Below are positions 1 to 10,970 of a DNA stretch of 46,896 bases, piece by piece. Positions within the stretch are counted from its first letter, which is position 1; each line of letters starts with the position of its first letter. The notes below the pieces were generated by a model. The model ran no database searches and was not told the DNA's origin. It worked only from the letters and a program-made list of their open reading frames with translations. Origin of the DNA: Blastochloris sp. (GTDB taxonomy: Bacteria > Verrucomicrobiota > Verrucomicrobiia > Methylacidiphilales > JAAUTS01); NCBI GenBank assembly GCA_012031345.1, contig JAAUTS010000005.1, positions 1-46,896 of the forward strand, given 5' to 3'. The position numbers were made by a program, and so were the translations under genes.

Positions 1-1
1 C

Positions 2-418
2 TGTGCGACGAAGTGGTGGTATGAGATTTTGAAGCCAGAGCAGGGAACTGAAGTTCTGGCCACCTGGCGCACACGACACCAGAGCGGACAGGCGGCGGTG
101 ACTTTACGTCGTCTGGGCAAGGGGGCGGTGTTGTATGTGGGAACGTATTTTACACCAGAGTTGCTGACACTGTTGCAGGAGAGACTGCTGGGCTTGAGTG
201 GTCTAGAAAAGCCATTCCCCAAGCGTCCGGGCGGGGTGGAGGTGGTGAAACGTTCGGCGGAAGGGCGGGTGTTATGGTTTTTTCTCAATCATGGCGAGGA
301 GGAAGCTGTGGTGCGGGACGTGGTGGCGGGCAAGGATCTGCTGAACGGCACGGAGTTTCCGGGTGGGAATTTGATATTGAAACCCCAGGATGTGAAGGTG
401 ATCCGGGTGGATGCCTGA
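2..418 (+). CDS. C-terminal fragment of a GH42-like beta-galactosidase
   Basis: Only the last 138 or so codons lie in the window; the frame is open from base 2, so the start is upstream. The translation has the feel of the trimerisation and C-terminal beta domains of glycoside hydrolase family 42: a GKGAVLYVGTYFTPELL segment near the start of the visible part, a PGGVEVVKR stretch, then LWFFLNHGEEE and a final VKVIRVDA strand. In that family these domains sit behind the catalytic TIM barrel, which is not visible here, so catalytic activity cannot be judged. Assignment rests on recalled family pattern only; another sugar-active enzyme with a similar C-terminal beta domain is possible. It ends about 100 bases before the convergent small gene on the minus strand. 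Confidence 0.6.
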   Translation, partial: CATKWWYEILKPEQGTEVLATWRTRHQSGQAAVTLRRLGKGAVLYVGTYFTPELLTLLQERLLGLSGLEKPFPKRPGGVEVVKRSAEGRVLWFFLNHGEEEAVVRDVVAGKDLLNGTEFPGGNLILKPQDVKVIRVDA

Positions 419-522
419 AAGTCTGGACCAGATCTCTTCAGTCCAGGCTTCCAGATCAACTGAGTATCGACTGTTATATCGAATACCGTGGCGATGGGCG
501 ATTCACTGAAACGCCCAATGTT

Positions 523-801
523 TTAGGCTTGAGGAGGGAGGTAGTTGGCGGAGGGATAAAGTTTCCGAAAGGCTTCGATCTGGTTTTTGACTTTTTCGGA
601 GACTTTGGACACATCCACCCGTCCGAGAACTTCGTGGAGAACGCGGGCTTCGTCGTCGTCGATGACGCCGTCTTTGAGTGCGATTTTTCAGGACTCCAGC
701 TCGTGGGAGTGAAGTATGTGGTCGGTGTCAATGGCGTGGAGGTAAGTGTAGGCGATGAGTTCCTTGGCGCGTGAATCGGTGCTGGCGTGTTCGATAGACA
801 T
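523..801 (-). pseudogene. Small unknown protein with an in-frame TGA
   Basis: Starting from ATG at 801 the frame encodes MSIEHASTDSRAKELIAYTY and continues for 37 codons to a TGA at 688-690. The same frame then runs on for another 54 codons to TAA at 523-525 with codon use like its neighbours, including a DGVIDDDEARVL stretch and an ending NYLPPQA. The whole frame would give 93 codons, acidic and probably helical. I do not recognise the family. The TGA might come from a paired error (CAA plus four T turned into CA plus five T on the plus strand, restoring a Leu codon), from a real nonsense mutation, or from recoding; the first is most economical given the many indels in this window. It lies 85 bases downstream of the Ser/Thr kinase on the same strand and may be cotranscribed. 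Confidence 0.5.
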
Positions 802-886
802 GGCACTATTGATAGAGAGGATCAGGGGTCTGGCAACGGCATGATTGTGACATTTAGATGACAAAAAAGCGGAGGAGAAGGGCGGA

Positions 887-1885
887 TCACTGCTTCTTTT
901 TGAAGAAGTCGAAAAGGTTATTTTTGTTTTTTTTCCGGGAGGCGACCTCGGTATGGGCCGGGGGAGCATCCTGGGCGTAGTCCACTTCGGGAATGTGAAG
1001 TTCCTCGGTGAAGGTGTCGGGGTCTTCCTCTTTTTTGAGGCGGAGAATGATTTTAGTCAGGACAGCGAGCGCGGCTTGGGCGTTGGCGGGGCGGTCGTCG
1101 GGGTTTTTGGCCAGGAGCCAGTAGATCCATTCGCAGAGTTCGGGGTCGATGCCTTCGACCAATTCCTCGATGCGGGTGGGCGGGGTGAAGAGGTGAGCGT
1201 TGACCAGATCGAGAGGTTCCCGGAGGGTGGGCCAGGCAATGTGTCCGGTCAGGCTGTGATAGAGGACATGACCGAGGGAGTAGATGTCGGCGCGGGTGTC
1301 GAAAGGTTGTTGGTTAAGCTGCTCGGGGGAGATGTAAAAAATGGAGCCAAAGGTTTCTTCGTCCTCATCGACTTCTTGAGCGGCTTCTTCAGCAAACTTG
1401 GCCACCCCGAAGTCGAGAATTTTGACCACGTAATCCTCACTGGGGTAGAGGTGGAGCATGAGGTTGGCGGGTTTGATGTCGAGGTGGAGAAGGCCTTTGC
1501 GGTGGGCGGCGCTGAGACCTTCGAGGGACTGGCTGGCCACATTGAGGAAAACATGGACGGGGAGGGGTGCTTGGCTGATGACATCGGCCAGGCTGGGGCC
1601 ATCGACGAATTCGAGGACGAAGTAAAACCCCTTGCGATCCAGCCCGAAGTCGAGAATACGAATGATGTTACGGTGACGGAGGCTAGAGAGAATTTTGGCT
1701 TCGCGTTGGGTTTGGTCGATGACAGCCTGGGGGACCGTGATGTCGTTCTTGAGTCGCTTGATGGCGACGGGGGTCTCGGTCTCGATGTCGTGACAAAGAA
1801 ACACCTCACCCAAGCCACCTGCGCCGAGGAGGGAGCTGACCCGGTATTTGCCGGCGATGATATCGCCCTGTTCTTGCAAGGTCAT
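887..1885 (-). CDS. Hanks-type serine/threonine protein kinase, non-RD
   Basis: A 332-residue soluble kinase with the domain starting almost at the N terminus. Visible motifs in order: glycine loop GAGGLGEV (about 21-28), VAIK with the ATP-anchoring Lys near 43, the catalytic loop HLDIKPANLM near 135, DFGVAK near 155, and an activation segment ending in the P+1-like FYISPEQ. The catalytic loop reads HLD where most such kinases have HRD, so this is a non-RD kinase and may not need activation-loop phosphorylation. The tail (about 280-332) is charged and ends in a very basic KKNKNNLFDFFKKKQ; there is no transmembrane segment or sensor domain. It diverges from mqnC across a 190-base gap and is followed by the small gene ending at 523. 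The substrate cannot be told from sequence. Confidence 0.9.
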   Translation of the reverse strand: MTLQEQGDIIAGKYRVSSLLGAGGLGEVFLCHDIETETPVAIKRLKNDITVPQAVIDQTQREAKILSSLRHRNIIRILDFGLDRKGFYFVLEFVDGPSLADVISQAPLPVHVFLNVASQSLEGLSAAHRKGLLHLDIKPANLMLHLYPSEDYVVKILDFGVAKFAEEAAQEVDEDEETFGSIFYISPEQLNQQPFDTRADIYSLGHVLYHSLTGHIAWPTLREPLDLVNAHLFTPPTRIEELVEGIDPELCEWIYWLLAKNPDDRPANAQAALAVLTKIILRLKKEEDPDTFTEELHIPEVDYAQDAPPAHTEVASRKKNKNNLFDFFKKKQ

Positions 1886-2076
1886 GGATGAAAAGGAGGA
1901 TGGGGGGGATTAGGCGATTGCTTGGGATATCGAAACGAAATAATACCCTGACTTCTGGGTGGCGAAGTGAGGAATCAGCCTTAAGGTTAGAATTGTTACG
2001 CTTCAAGTGAGGAAGTGCAAGGAAAACCAGTTTCACTTGGCAGAGCCAGGGGGCTGGGGCAGATTGGAATAATTGT

Positions 2077-3171
2077 ATGAGCATGATGTTGGACACCCGG
2101 TCGGAGTTGTGGGAGAAGGTCGCGGGCGGGGATCGAATCACCGCTGAGGAGGCGCGAGCACTCTACGAGTCGCCTTTGAGTGAATTGGGTGAATTGGCAG
2201 ATTTGAGAAGACGACAGATCAAGGGTGGGGCGTATGAGGGCCGTGGCAATGAGGTGGTGACCTATATATTGGATCGAAACATCAACTACACGAATGTTTG
2301 CAACGTGTATTGCAAGTTTTGCAATTTTTACCGGACGGAAAAAGATGCGGATGCGTATGTGTTGAGTCACGCCCAGATCGACGAGAAGATTGACGAGTTG
2401 GTGGCGCTGGGGGGAACACAGATTTTGATGCAGGGGGGGCATCACCCCAAGTTGGGATTGGATTTCTATTTGGAGCTGTTGAACCATCTGCGGGAGAAGT
2501 ATCCGCGGGTCAATGTTCACGGGTTTTCCCCGCCTGAGTTCAATCATTTTGCGGAGGTCTTTGACCTTCCGATGGAGGAAGTGATTCGCAGGTTCAAGGA
2601 AGCGGGTTTGGGCAGCATTCCCGGTGGGGGTGGGGAGATCCTGGTCAACCGGATTCGGGAACGCATTTCCCCCCTGAAGTGTGATGCGGATGAGTGGTTG
2701 AGGGTGATGGAAATCGCCCACGGATTAGGGTTGAATTCCAGTGCCACCATGATGTTCGGGCATGTGGAGACGGTGGAGGATCGGATCGAGCACTTGCAGC
2801 GTTTACGCGATCTTCAGGATCGGACCCGGGGGTTTACGGCGTTTATTTGTTGGACCTTCCAGTCGGAGGGAACCGTGCTGCAAGTCCCGGAGACCGCAGG
2901 CCCGCATGAGTATCTGCGGATGCAGGCGTTGGCCCGCATTTTTTTGGATAATTTTGACAATGTGCAGGCTTCCTGGGTGACGCAGGGGCCCCAGATCGGC
3001 CAGTTGGCACTTCAATTCGGGGCGAACGATTTTGGCAGTTTGATGATGGAGGAGAACGTGGTTTCCCAAGCGGGGGCGAGCTTCCGTATGACGGTGGAGG
3101 AGATGAGGCGTCTGATTGGAGAGGCGGGCTACGAAGCGCGTCAACGCAACAACTGGTATCAGTTGGTCTGA
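2077..3171 (+). CDS. mqnC: Cyclic dehypoxanthine futalosine synthase
   Basis: Radical SAM enzyme of the futalosine route to menaquinone; it converts dehypoxanthine futalosine to the cyclic form. The protein has 364 residues, normal for the family. The radical SAM cluster motif is CNVYCKFC with cysteines at 75, 79 and 82, preceded by the typical NINYTN and followed by NFYRTEKD. Further conserved stretches are MQGGHHPKLGL and the SIPGGGGEIL loop. The ATG at 2077 fits the MqnC/MqnE family N terminus. No other mqn gene is in the window, so the pathway must be dispersed. The gene is isolated: the kinase diverges upstream and a convergent Dabb gene follows after about 30 bases. Confidence 0.93.
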   Translation: MSMMLDTRSELWEKVAGGDRITAEEARALYESPLSELGELADLRRRQIKGGAYEGRGNEVVTYILDRNINYTNVCNVYCKFCNFYRTEKDADAYVLSHAQIDEKIDELVALGGTQILMQGGHHPKLGLDFYLELLNHLREKYPRVNVHGFSPPEFNHFAEVFDLPMEEVIRRFKEAGLGSIPGGGGEILVNRIRERISPLKCDADEWLRVMEIAHGLGLNSSATMMFGHVETVEDRIEHLQRLRDLQDRTRGFTAFICWTFQSEGTVLQVPETAGPHEYLRMQALARIFLDNFDNVQASWVTQGPQIGQLALQFGANDFGSLMMEENVVSQAGASFRMTVEEMRRLIGEAGYEARQRNNWYQLV

Positions 3172-3200
3172 GGAATTGAGGGTGACCTAAGTCAAACTTG

Positions 3201-3499
3201 TCAGGCCCCGAAGTCGTAAACGACGAGGCGTTTGGCGTAGGGCTTGACGCAGGTCTCGATGAATTCCTGGTGGATGGGATGGCTTTGATAAAGATCGGCC
3301 TCAGCCTGGGAATTAAAATCCATGGAGATGGCGACGGCAAAGCTGTCATCGACCACCGCGCGAGGGCTGGGAGTGGGAGGGCCGATGCGAAAGTTGAGGG
3401 TGCCGGGAATGTCAGCCAGTCGGCGGCGCCCTGGAGTAAGGCATCGCGGTTGTGACCGAAGGGTTTGTCGGTCCAAAAAATAACAACGTGGGTGATCAT
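3201..3499 (-). CDS. Dabb (stress-responsive A/B barrel) domain protein, frameshifted
   Basis: A small ferredoxin-like alpha+beta barrel protein of about 99 residues after correction. The N terminus MITHVVIFW is the classic first strand of the family. The second half reads ADIPGTLNFRIG, then a DDSFAVAISMDF strand, then YQSHPIHQEF and a final KRLVVYDFGA, all typical of Dabb proteins. The two halves are in different frames: one base appears to be missing near 3422-3428, in the GGCGCC region between LLQG and RRLADIPG. With it restored the span is divisible by three. The biochemical role of such proteins is generally unknown. It converges with mqnC. Confidence 0.75.
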
Positions 3500-3542
3500 G
3501 AAGGTTGGGGGTGAGTTAGGATTTGAGATTTAAGGGTTGGGT

Positions 3543-4331
3543 TCAGAGGGGGATGGAATTTTTTTCGTTTTTCAAAACGGGAAGCTGAGTGTAACCAACA
3601 GAGCGGGCCAGGTCGAGGGCTTGGTCGAAGTTAAGACCGACCTCGGCGGGGGCATGGGCATCCGAGTTGATAAGGATGGGGATGTTCCGGGCGTGGGCCA
3701 TTTCGAGAAATTCACGGCTGGGATAAATTTCTGCAACGTCCTTGCGTAAGCCGGCCGTGTTGAGTTCGAGGGCGACATGGCAGTCGGCGGCGGCGTTGAG
3801 GCACTCTTCGTAGTAGGGTTTGAGGTCGCCGGAGGGACGGTCCCCGAATTTTTTCACCAGATCGGGATGGGCGAGAAAATCAAAAAGACCGGAAGAGGCG
3901 GCCTGGGTGTAGAGAGCGAAGTAACGTTTCCACACCTCCTCAAGCGGGAGTTCGCGCCAGAGGTTTCGTTTGTGGGGATTGTCCACGTCCCAGTCATCGC
4001 GGATGTAATGCACGGCGCCGATGAGATAATCAAAATCCGCGCAGGTGGCGAGGTGGCGCAGGTGGGTTTCGTAGCCGGGGATGAAATCACATTCCAGACC
4101 GAGGCGGATGGGGAAGTCGGGAAAATCTTCGCGTGCCTCCTGGACCAACTGGACATAGGCGGGCAGTTCGTCCGGGGCCATGCGCCAGTCATCGAAGGAG
4201 ACGGGCATGGGGTTATGGTCGGAGAAGCCGATTTCCTGCAGGCCCACGGAGATTCCCTGGGCCACGTAATCGCGCGGGTGACCGACGGCATGGCGGCAGA
4301 GAGGGGTATGCATGTGGTAATCGAAGCGCAT
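3543..4331 (-). CDS. PHP-domain histidinol-phosphatase
   Basis: A 262-residue PHP-superfamily metallophosphatase resembling HisJ/HisK, which removes phosphate from histidinol phosphate in histidine synthesis. The metal-binding motif HMHTPLCRH opens the protein (residues 6-14). Other metal ligands are in SDHNPMP, GLECDFIPG, the IGAVHYI segment, FLAHPDL, and the late NSDAHAP. This full set supports an active trinuclear enzyme. No other his genes lie nearby, so the substrate is inferred from family only; PHP phosphatases can act on other small phosphates. The start codon ATG at 4331 gives MRFDYHMHT, the usual N terminus. It diverges from rfaE1. Confidence 0.85.
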   Translation of the reverse strand: MRFDYHMHTPLCRHAVGHPRDYVAQGISVGLQEIGFSDHNPMPVSFDDWRMAPDELPAYVQLVQEAREDFPDFPIRLGLECDFIPGYETHLRHLATCADFDYLIGAVHYIRDDWDVDNPHKRNLWRELPLEEVWKRYFALYTQAASSGLFDFLAHPDLVKKFGDRPSGDLKPYYEECLNAAADCHVALELNTAGLRKDVAEIYPSREFLEMAHARNIPILINSDAHAPAEVGLNFDQALDLARSVGYTQLPVLKNEKNSIPL

Positions 4332-4456
4332 ATTCTGGGTGGAAGCTTAGTCGGAGGGGTGCGGATGGGGGAATGTTTAAATTGGGGTTAGGGGTGTGAA
4401 GTTTTTCAGTTCCCTGTTTTAGGTTTCAGGGTTAGCCTGACCAGCGTCACATCATT

Positions 4457-5472
4457 ATGAGTTCTGTTCAGTTCAGCAAAACGAAATTGGAGAAAGTCAT
4501 TCAACGGATTCAGGATTTGCGAATTCTGGTTCTGGGGGATTTGATGCTGGACCAGTTCATTTATGGGAAGGTTTCGCGTATTTCGCCGGAGGCTCCGGTG
4601 CCGGTGGTGCAGGTGACACATGAGACGGCCTTCCCTGGCGGGGCGGCGAATGTGGCGCGGAATCTGGCGGATTTTGGGGTCAAGGCCGGGGTCTGCGGGG
4701 TGTTAGGCAAGGACGCGGCGGGGGAGCAGTTGGCAAAATTGCTGAAAAAATCCAAAATTGATACCAAGGGTTTGTTCATCGAGACGCGGTTTTCCACCAT
4801 CATCAAGACGCGGGTGATTGCGCGTCAACAGCAACTGGTGCGGGTGGATCACGAGGAGAAGTTGAAGTTCCGTCCGACGGAGATGGAGCAGATCAAAACG
4901 TTTTTACGGAAGGAATTGAAGAATTATCAGGCGGTGATTGTGGAGGATTACGGGAAGGGGTTTCTGCAGCAGGAGATTTTTTCGGAGTTGGTGAAAATCG
5001 CGGCGGAGGAGGAAAAAATAGTCACGGTGGACCCGAACCCTTCGAATCCGCTGAATTTCAGTGGGGCGACGGCGGTGAAACCGAACCGGGCGGAGGCCTT
5101 GGCTTATGCGGGGATGGGGGTGACCCGGAGGAGGCGGATGTGGATGCGGCGGGGGCGATTTTACAGGAGAGGTGGAAGGTGCCTTATTTGTTAGTAACGA
5201 TGGGGGATCAGGGGATGAAGTTGTATCAGAAATTTCTGACTCCCTATCATACGCCGACGCGGGCGCGGGAGGTTTTTGATGTGTCGGGGGCGGGGGACAC
5301 GGCCATTTCGTTTTTCACGGCGGGTTTGGCGGTGGGGCTGAATGCGATGGAGGCGGCGGAGTTGGCCAATCATGCGGCGGGAGTGGTGGTGAGCAAGTTG
5401 GGAACGGCGACGTTGAAGCCGGAAGAGTTGATGGAGAGTTTTTTTGGATTGGAAGCGGATGAGGCGGCATGA
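4457..5472 (+). CDS. rfaE1: D-glycero-beta-D-manno-heptose-7-phosphate kinase, frameshifted
   Basis: PfkB/ribokinase-family sugar kinase that makes heptose 1,7-bisphosphate for ADP-heptose in the LPS inner core. After repair it has about 338 residues, the size of a stand-alone kinase domain, with no nucleotidyltransferase domain. Visible motifs: ILVLGDLMLDQFIYG, RISPEAPVPVV, FPGGAANVARNLA, and the PfkB signature DVSGAGDT late in the protein, holding the catalytic Asp. The frame breaks at a run of five G at 5116-5120; a sixth G joins AYAGMG to DPEEADVDAAG. Its TGA overlaps the gmhB ATG, so the two are translationally coupled, and gmhB performs the next step. Confidence 0.9.
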
Positions 5473-6013
5473 AGCGGGCGGTATTCCTGGATCGGGATGA
5501 CACGATCATTCGCAATGTGCCTTATCTGGGGGATCCTGCGCGGGTGGAATTGATGCCGGGTGCGCGGGAGGGCCTGATTTTATTGAGGGAGGCGGGCTGG
5601 CCTTTGTATATTGTGTCCAATCAGTCCGGGGTGGGACGGGGGCTGATTACGAAGCAGCAGGTCCGGGCGGTGAATGAGGCGATGGAGGAGAAGTTGGGTG
5701 GGGGTTATTTCGCGGATTATTATCTATGTTATGCGGCACCGGATGATCCGTATGGAGCGGAAGAGCGCAAGCCTTCACCTGCGATGTTGCAGCAGGCGGC
5801 GCAGGAGCATGATTTGGATCTGCGCGGCAGTGTGATGATCGGGGATCGGGGATCGGATGTGATGTGTGGGAAAAATGCAGGCTGCGTTTCCATCCTGGTG
5901 CTGGGTCACTCCGGAGGGGACGATGTGGAGGAAGCGCGGAAAGAGGCGGATTTTGTGGCGCGGGATTTGCAGGAGGCGGCGATGTGGTGGTTGGCGCGGA
6001 CGGAGGGTGAGTT

Positions 6014-6017
<4 letters not shown>
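5469..6017 (+). CDS. gmhB: Heptose 1,7-bisphosphate phosphatase (GmhB-like, HAD)
   Basis: HAD-superfamily phosphatase expected to remove the 7-phosphate from D-glycero-D-manno-heptose 1,7-bisphosphate. It has 182 residues. Motif I is FLDRDDTI (9-14 region; most relatives have DRDGT), motif II is VSNQSG, the Lys motif is ERKPSPAML, and motif III is MIGDRGSDV. The loop that binds structural zinc in E. coli GmhB, with Cys and His ligands, is shortened to [19 protein letters not shown] and keeps only one Cys, so zinc binding is probably lost. The position between rfaE1 and kdsB, with 4-base overlaps at both ends (ATGA and GTGA), supports the LPS role. The related histidinol-phosphatase domain of HisB is the main alternative. 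Confidence 0.87.
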
Positions 6018-8365
<2,348 letters not shown>

Positions 8366-8394
<29 letters not shown>

Positions 8395-9158
8395 GTTTCT
8401 GCTGATTTCGGGTCCCTGCGTTTTGGAGGACTTGAAGAGTGCGCTGGAGATCGCGCGCCGGGTCAAGGCCTGCTGCGATGAGCTGGGCATGGACTACGTC
8501 TTCAAGGCTTCCTACGACAAGGCCAATCGCAGCTCCGGGAAAAGTCAGCGTGGGCCGGGAATCGAAAAGGGCTTGGACATGTTGGCTGAGGTCAGTTGAG
8601 AGTGGGGGTTCCGGTGTTGACGGATGTGCACAGCGTGGAGGAGGTCGAACTGGCCCAACATGCGGTGGATGTGGTGCAGATCCCTGCTTTTTTGTGTCGC
8701 CAAACAGATTTGATTTTGGCGGCGGGAGAATCGGGCTGCACGGTTAATGTGAAGAAAGGTCAATTTTTGGCGCCGGAAGATGTGGGGCAGATTGCGGACA
8801 AGTTAAAGAGTGTGGGATGCAAGGATTACTACATCACGGAGCGGGGCAGTTGTTTCGGTTATCACAACCTGGTGGTGGACATGCGTGGGCTGGCCCAGAT
8901 GCGGGAGGCGGGGCATCGGGTGATTTTTGATGCGACCCATTCGGTGCAGCGTCCGGGCAGTCTGGGCGTGGCGACGGGTGGGGACGGACATCTGGCACCG
9001 GTGCTGGCCCGGGCGGCCACGGCGGCGGGGATTGAAGGATTGTTTATTGAAACCCATCCCGGCCGGAGAAATCCCCCTCGGACGGGGCGAACATGGTTCC
9101 GCTGAGCCAGTTGCCGAAGGTGTTAAAAACCATCGCGAGGATTCATGAAGTTCTCTAA
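8366..9158 (+). CDS. kdsA: Kdo-8-phosphate synthase, frameshifted twice
   Basis: Condenses phosphoenolpyruvate with arabinose 5-phosphate to Kdo 8-phosphate. The start at 8366 gives MRKTTKAKSKFLLISGPCVL, matching the family. Conserved stretches: FKASYDKANRSS, GPGIEKGL, VLTDVHS, VDVVQIPAFLCRQTDL, NVKKGQFL, ERGSCFGYHNLVVDMR, VIFDATHSVQ and FIETHP. Two single-base losses are needed: one near 8588-8596 (between LAEV and LRVGVP) and one near 9058-9066, after which the third frame reads EKSPSDGANMVPLSQLPKVL to TAA at 9156-9158. The repaired length is 264 residues. The classical non-metal type has an Asn in the KANRSS region, which is present here. The end overlaps the lptC-like start by 14 bases. 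Confidence 0.93.
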
Positions 9159-9588
9159 CAAACGCGTTGCCCTGTTGGTTCTGATTCTGGCTTTGGGCGG
9201 AGGGGCCTGCCTCTGGGGTCAGGCGGAGTTTGCCATTGGAGCCATTATCAAAGGGTTTGAGCTGCCCCAGCGGGAGGCGGATGGGTCGATCAAGTTGAAG
9301 ATCATGGGCAAGGAGGCGACAGTGATGAGTTTGAGCCGGATCAAGGTGCGGGGATTGACGATTGATTTTTTCAACCAAGGAGCACCGCAGACGCAGATTT
9401 CCTCCGAGGAAAGTGATTACTGGCAGGTGGAGAAACGGTTGACCACGGATAAGGGCGTGAAAGTGGAGCATCCGAATTTTGTTTTGACCGCGCAAACCAT
9501 GGACTGGCTGATTTCCGAAAACCGCGGAACTTTCCAACAAAATGTCAAAGTGGTGATCAGTCAGAAAGAGGAGGCCCCGACGCAATGA
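9145..9588 (+). CDS. lptC: LptC-like LPS transport protein
   Basis: A 147-residue protein with one N-terminal hydrophobic segment (about 8-25, RVALLVLILALGGGACLWG) and a periplasmic beta-rich domain. In the family, LptC is anchored in the inner membrane and passes LPS from the LptBFG transporter to LptA. The text that fits is a strand such as GSIKLKIMGKEATVMS followed by VRGLTIDFF, typical of LptC and LptA jelly-roll strands. Sequence conservation in this family is low, so placement between kdsA and lptA-lptB carries much of the weight. Its TGA overlaps the next ATG. The hydrophobic segment might be cleaved as a signal peptide. Confidence 0.72.
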   Translation: MKFSNKRVALLVLILALGGGACLWGQAEFAIGAIIKGFELPQREADGSIKLKIMGKEATVMSLSRIKVRGLTIDFFNQGAPQTQISSEESDYWQVEKRLTTDKGVKVEHPNFVLTAQTMDWLISENRGTFQQNVKVVISQKEEAPTQ

Positions 9589-10064
9589 GAACATGTTATA
9601 CAATCCTGATGGCCGGAGCCCTGCTGGGTCTGGTTTCGAACAGTCCCGCCCAAGTGGCACCCGTCAAGCCTGCGGCCAAGGCGGCGGTGAAGGAAACCGA
9701 GGTGACCAGCAACAGCTTCCGTCTGGACTTGAGCAAAAAGCTGGGAACCTTCACGGGTTCTGTCCTGGTCAAGGACCCGAACTTTGATCTGAGTTCGGAT
9801 GAGTTGGTGGTCTATTTCGATGACGACAACAAGCTCCAGCGTCTGGTTGCCCGCGGCAACGTCAAGATCAAGCAGGCTTCGGGTCGGGCGGCGGAGGCTC
9901 GCGAAGCGGAGTATGTGGTGACGGAGAAAAAAATCAAACTGACGGGCGACCCGGTGGTCAACCAGGGTCAAAATCGCGTGACCGGAACGGTGATCACCAT
10001 TTATCCCGAGTCCGACCGAATGGATGTGGATGGCCGCAGCAAGGTTCAGTTTTATCTGCAATAA
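9585..10064 (+). CDS. lptA: LptA/OstA-like periplasmic LPS transport protein
   Basis: A 159-residue exported protein. Residues 1-22 form a signal peptide (LMAGALLGLVSNSPAQ). The mature part has the OstA/LptA N-domain repeat pattern: SNSFRLDLSKKLGTFTGSVL, then FDLSSDELVVYFD, VARGNVKIKQASGRAAEAREAEY, KIKLTGDPVV and NRVTGTVITIYPESDRMDVDG. In the Lpt system LptA forms the bridge carrying LPS across the periplasm. The gene overlaps the lptC-like gene by four bases and precedes lptB by 54 bases. Confidence 0.85.
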   Translation: MRTCYTILMAGALLGLVSNSPAQVAPVKPAAKAAVKETEVTSNSFRLDLSKKLGTFTGSVLVKDPNFDLSSDELVVYFDDDNKLQRLVARGNVKIKQASGRAAEAREAEYVVTEKKIKLTGDPVVNQGQNRVTGTVITIYPESDRMDVDGRSKVQFYLQ

Positions 10065-10118
10065 GCGGTTGGGAAGATGCCACGCAGACAGCTTACCCGG
10101 ATGCCTTGAACGTTTATC

Positions 10119-10844
10119 ATGACAGAAATCATACGAGCTGAGGGACTGGTTAAAACCTACGGGGAGCGTAACGTGGTCAATGGCGTGAGCTTTGAGGTCA
10201 ATGCCGGGGAGGTGGTGGGGTTGCTGGGACCGAATGGGGCGGGGAAAACGACCACCTTCAACATGGTGGTGGGCTTGGTGCGTCCGAGCGCGGGAAACAT
10301 TTTTTTGCAAGGTGAAGAAGTTTCCGGGATGCCCATGTATCGGCGTGCGCGGCGGGGTATCAGTTATCTCCCGCAGGAGGAGTCCATTTTCAAGAAACTT
10401 TCCGTGGAGGAAAACATCTTGGCGATCCTGGAGACCTTGCCTTTGGAGAACAGGGAGAGGGAGCAGAAGTTGGAGGATCTTCTTTTTGAATTGGGCATCG
10501 AAAAACTCCGCAAGAGCAAGGCTTACATGTTATCCGGCGGGGAAAAACGTCGCCTGGCCATCGCCCGTTGTCTGGTGACGGAGCCGGCCTTGTTGATGTT
10601 GGATGAACCCTTCAGCGGCGTGGATCCGATTGCGGTAGCGGACATCCAGCAAATCATCGTCCTGCTCCGCTCGCGCGGTCTGGCCGTGCTCATCACGGAT
10701 CATAATGTGCGGGAAACGTTGTCCGTGGTGGATCGGGCCTATCTCATTTGTGAGGGCCGGGTGGAGAGCAAGGGCAGCAGTGATTTTCTGATCAACGACC
10801 CGATTGCGCGGGAGCTTTATCTGGGGCCACGGTTTAATTTGTAA
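10119..10844 (+). CDS. lptB: LPS export ABC transporter ATP-binding protein
   Basis: The ATPase that powers extraction of LPS from the inner membrane together with LptF and LptG, which are not in the window. It has 241 residues, the normal LptB size. Walker A is GPNGAGKTTTFNMVVGL (about 40-50), the Q-loop reads LPQEESIFKKL, the signature is LSGGEKRRLAIARCL, Walker B is LLMLDEPFSGVDP and the switch His is in LITDHNVRETL. The Q-loop LPQE and the VDP after Walker B are typical of LptB. It closes the LPS cluster; about 125 bases separate it from mdh. Confidence 0.95.
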   Translation: MTEIIRAEGLVKTYGERNVVNGVSFEVNAGEVVGLLGPNGAGKTTTFNMVVGLVRPSAGNIFLQGEEVSGMPMYRRARRGISYLPQEESIFKKLSVEENILAILETLPLENREREQKLEDLLFELGIEKLRKSKAYMLSGGEKRRLAIARCLVTEPALLMLDEPFSGVDPIAVADIQQIIVLLRSRGLAVLITDHNVRETLSVVDRAYLICEGRVESKGSSDFLINDPIARELYLGPRFNL

Positions 10845-10933
10845 GCACTGCGTAGGGACGGGATGGGTTTGGATTAGTTTCTCTGGCGGGGGTGGAGGTT
10901 TTGCTACAAATCAAGGGCGATAGCATCCTGCCC

Positions 10934-10961
10934 TTGCCAAGCAAGGGGTGGAACTTATAAT
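10934..10961 (+). promoter_or_regulatory. mdh promoter, leaderless spacing
   Basis: TTGCCA at 10934-10939, a 16-base spacer and a perfect TATAAT at 10956-10961. The mdh ATG begins only nine bases after the -10 box, so transcription would start within two or three bases of the start codon. No Shine-Dalgarno sequence fits in that space. Confidence 0.7.
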
Positions 10962-10970
10962 CGGGTTTCT

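Noticed and set aside
420-447. CTGGAC/GTCCAG inverted repeat as a terminator after the GH42-like gene
   Set aside because: The stem has only six pairs with a 12-base loop and no T run, so I did not list it as a feature.
688-690. TGA as a selenocysteine codon
   Set aside because: The residue context (ES-x-KIALKDG) does not resemble a redox site, and a paired indel restoring Leu is simpler.
953-1891. Long plus-strand open frame opposite the kinase gene
   Set aside because: It is the antisense shadow of a clear kinase; G-rich strand bias removes stop codons in the opposite frame.
2002-2039. CAAGTGA/TCACTTG arms upstream of mqnC as an operator
   Set aside because: The arms are 24 bases apart with no supporting promoter geometry; chance is likely at this length.
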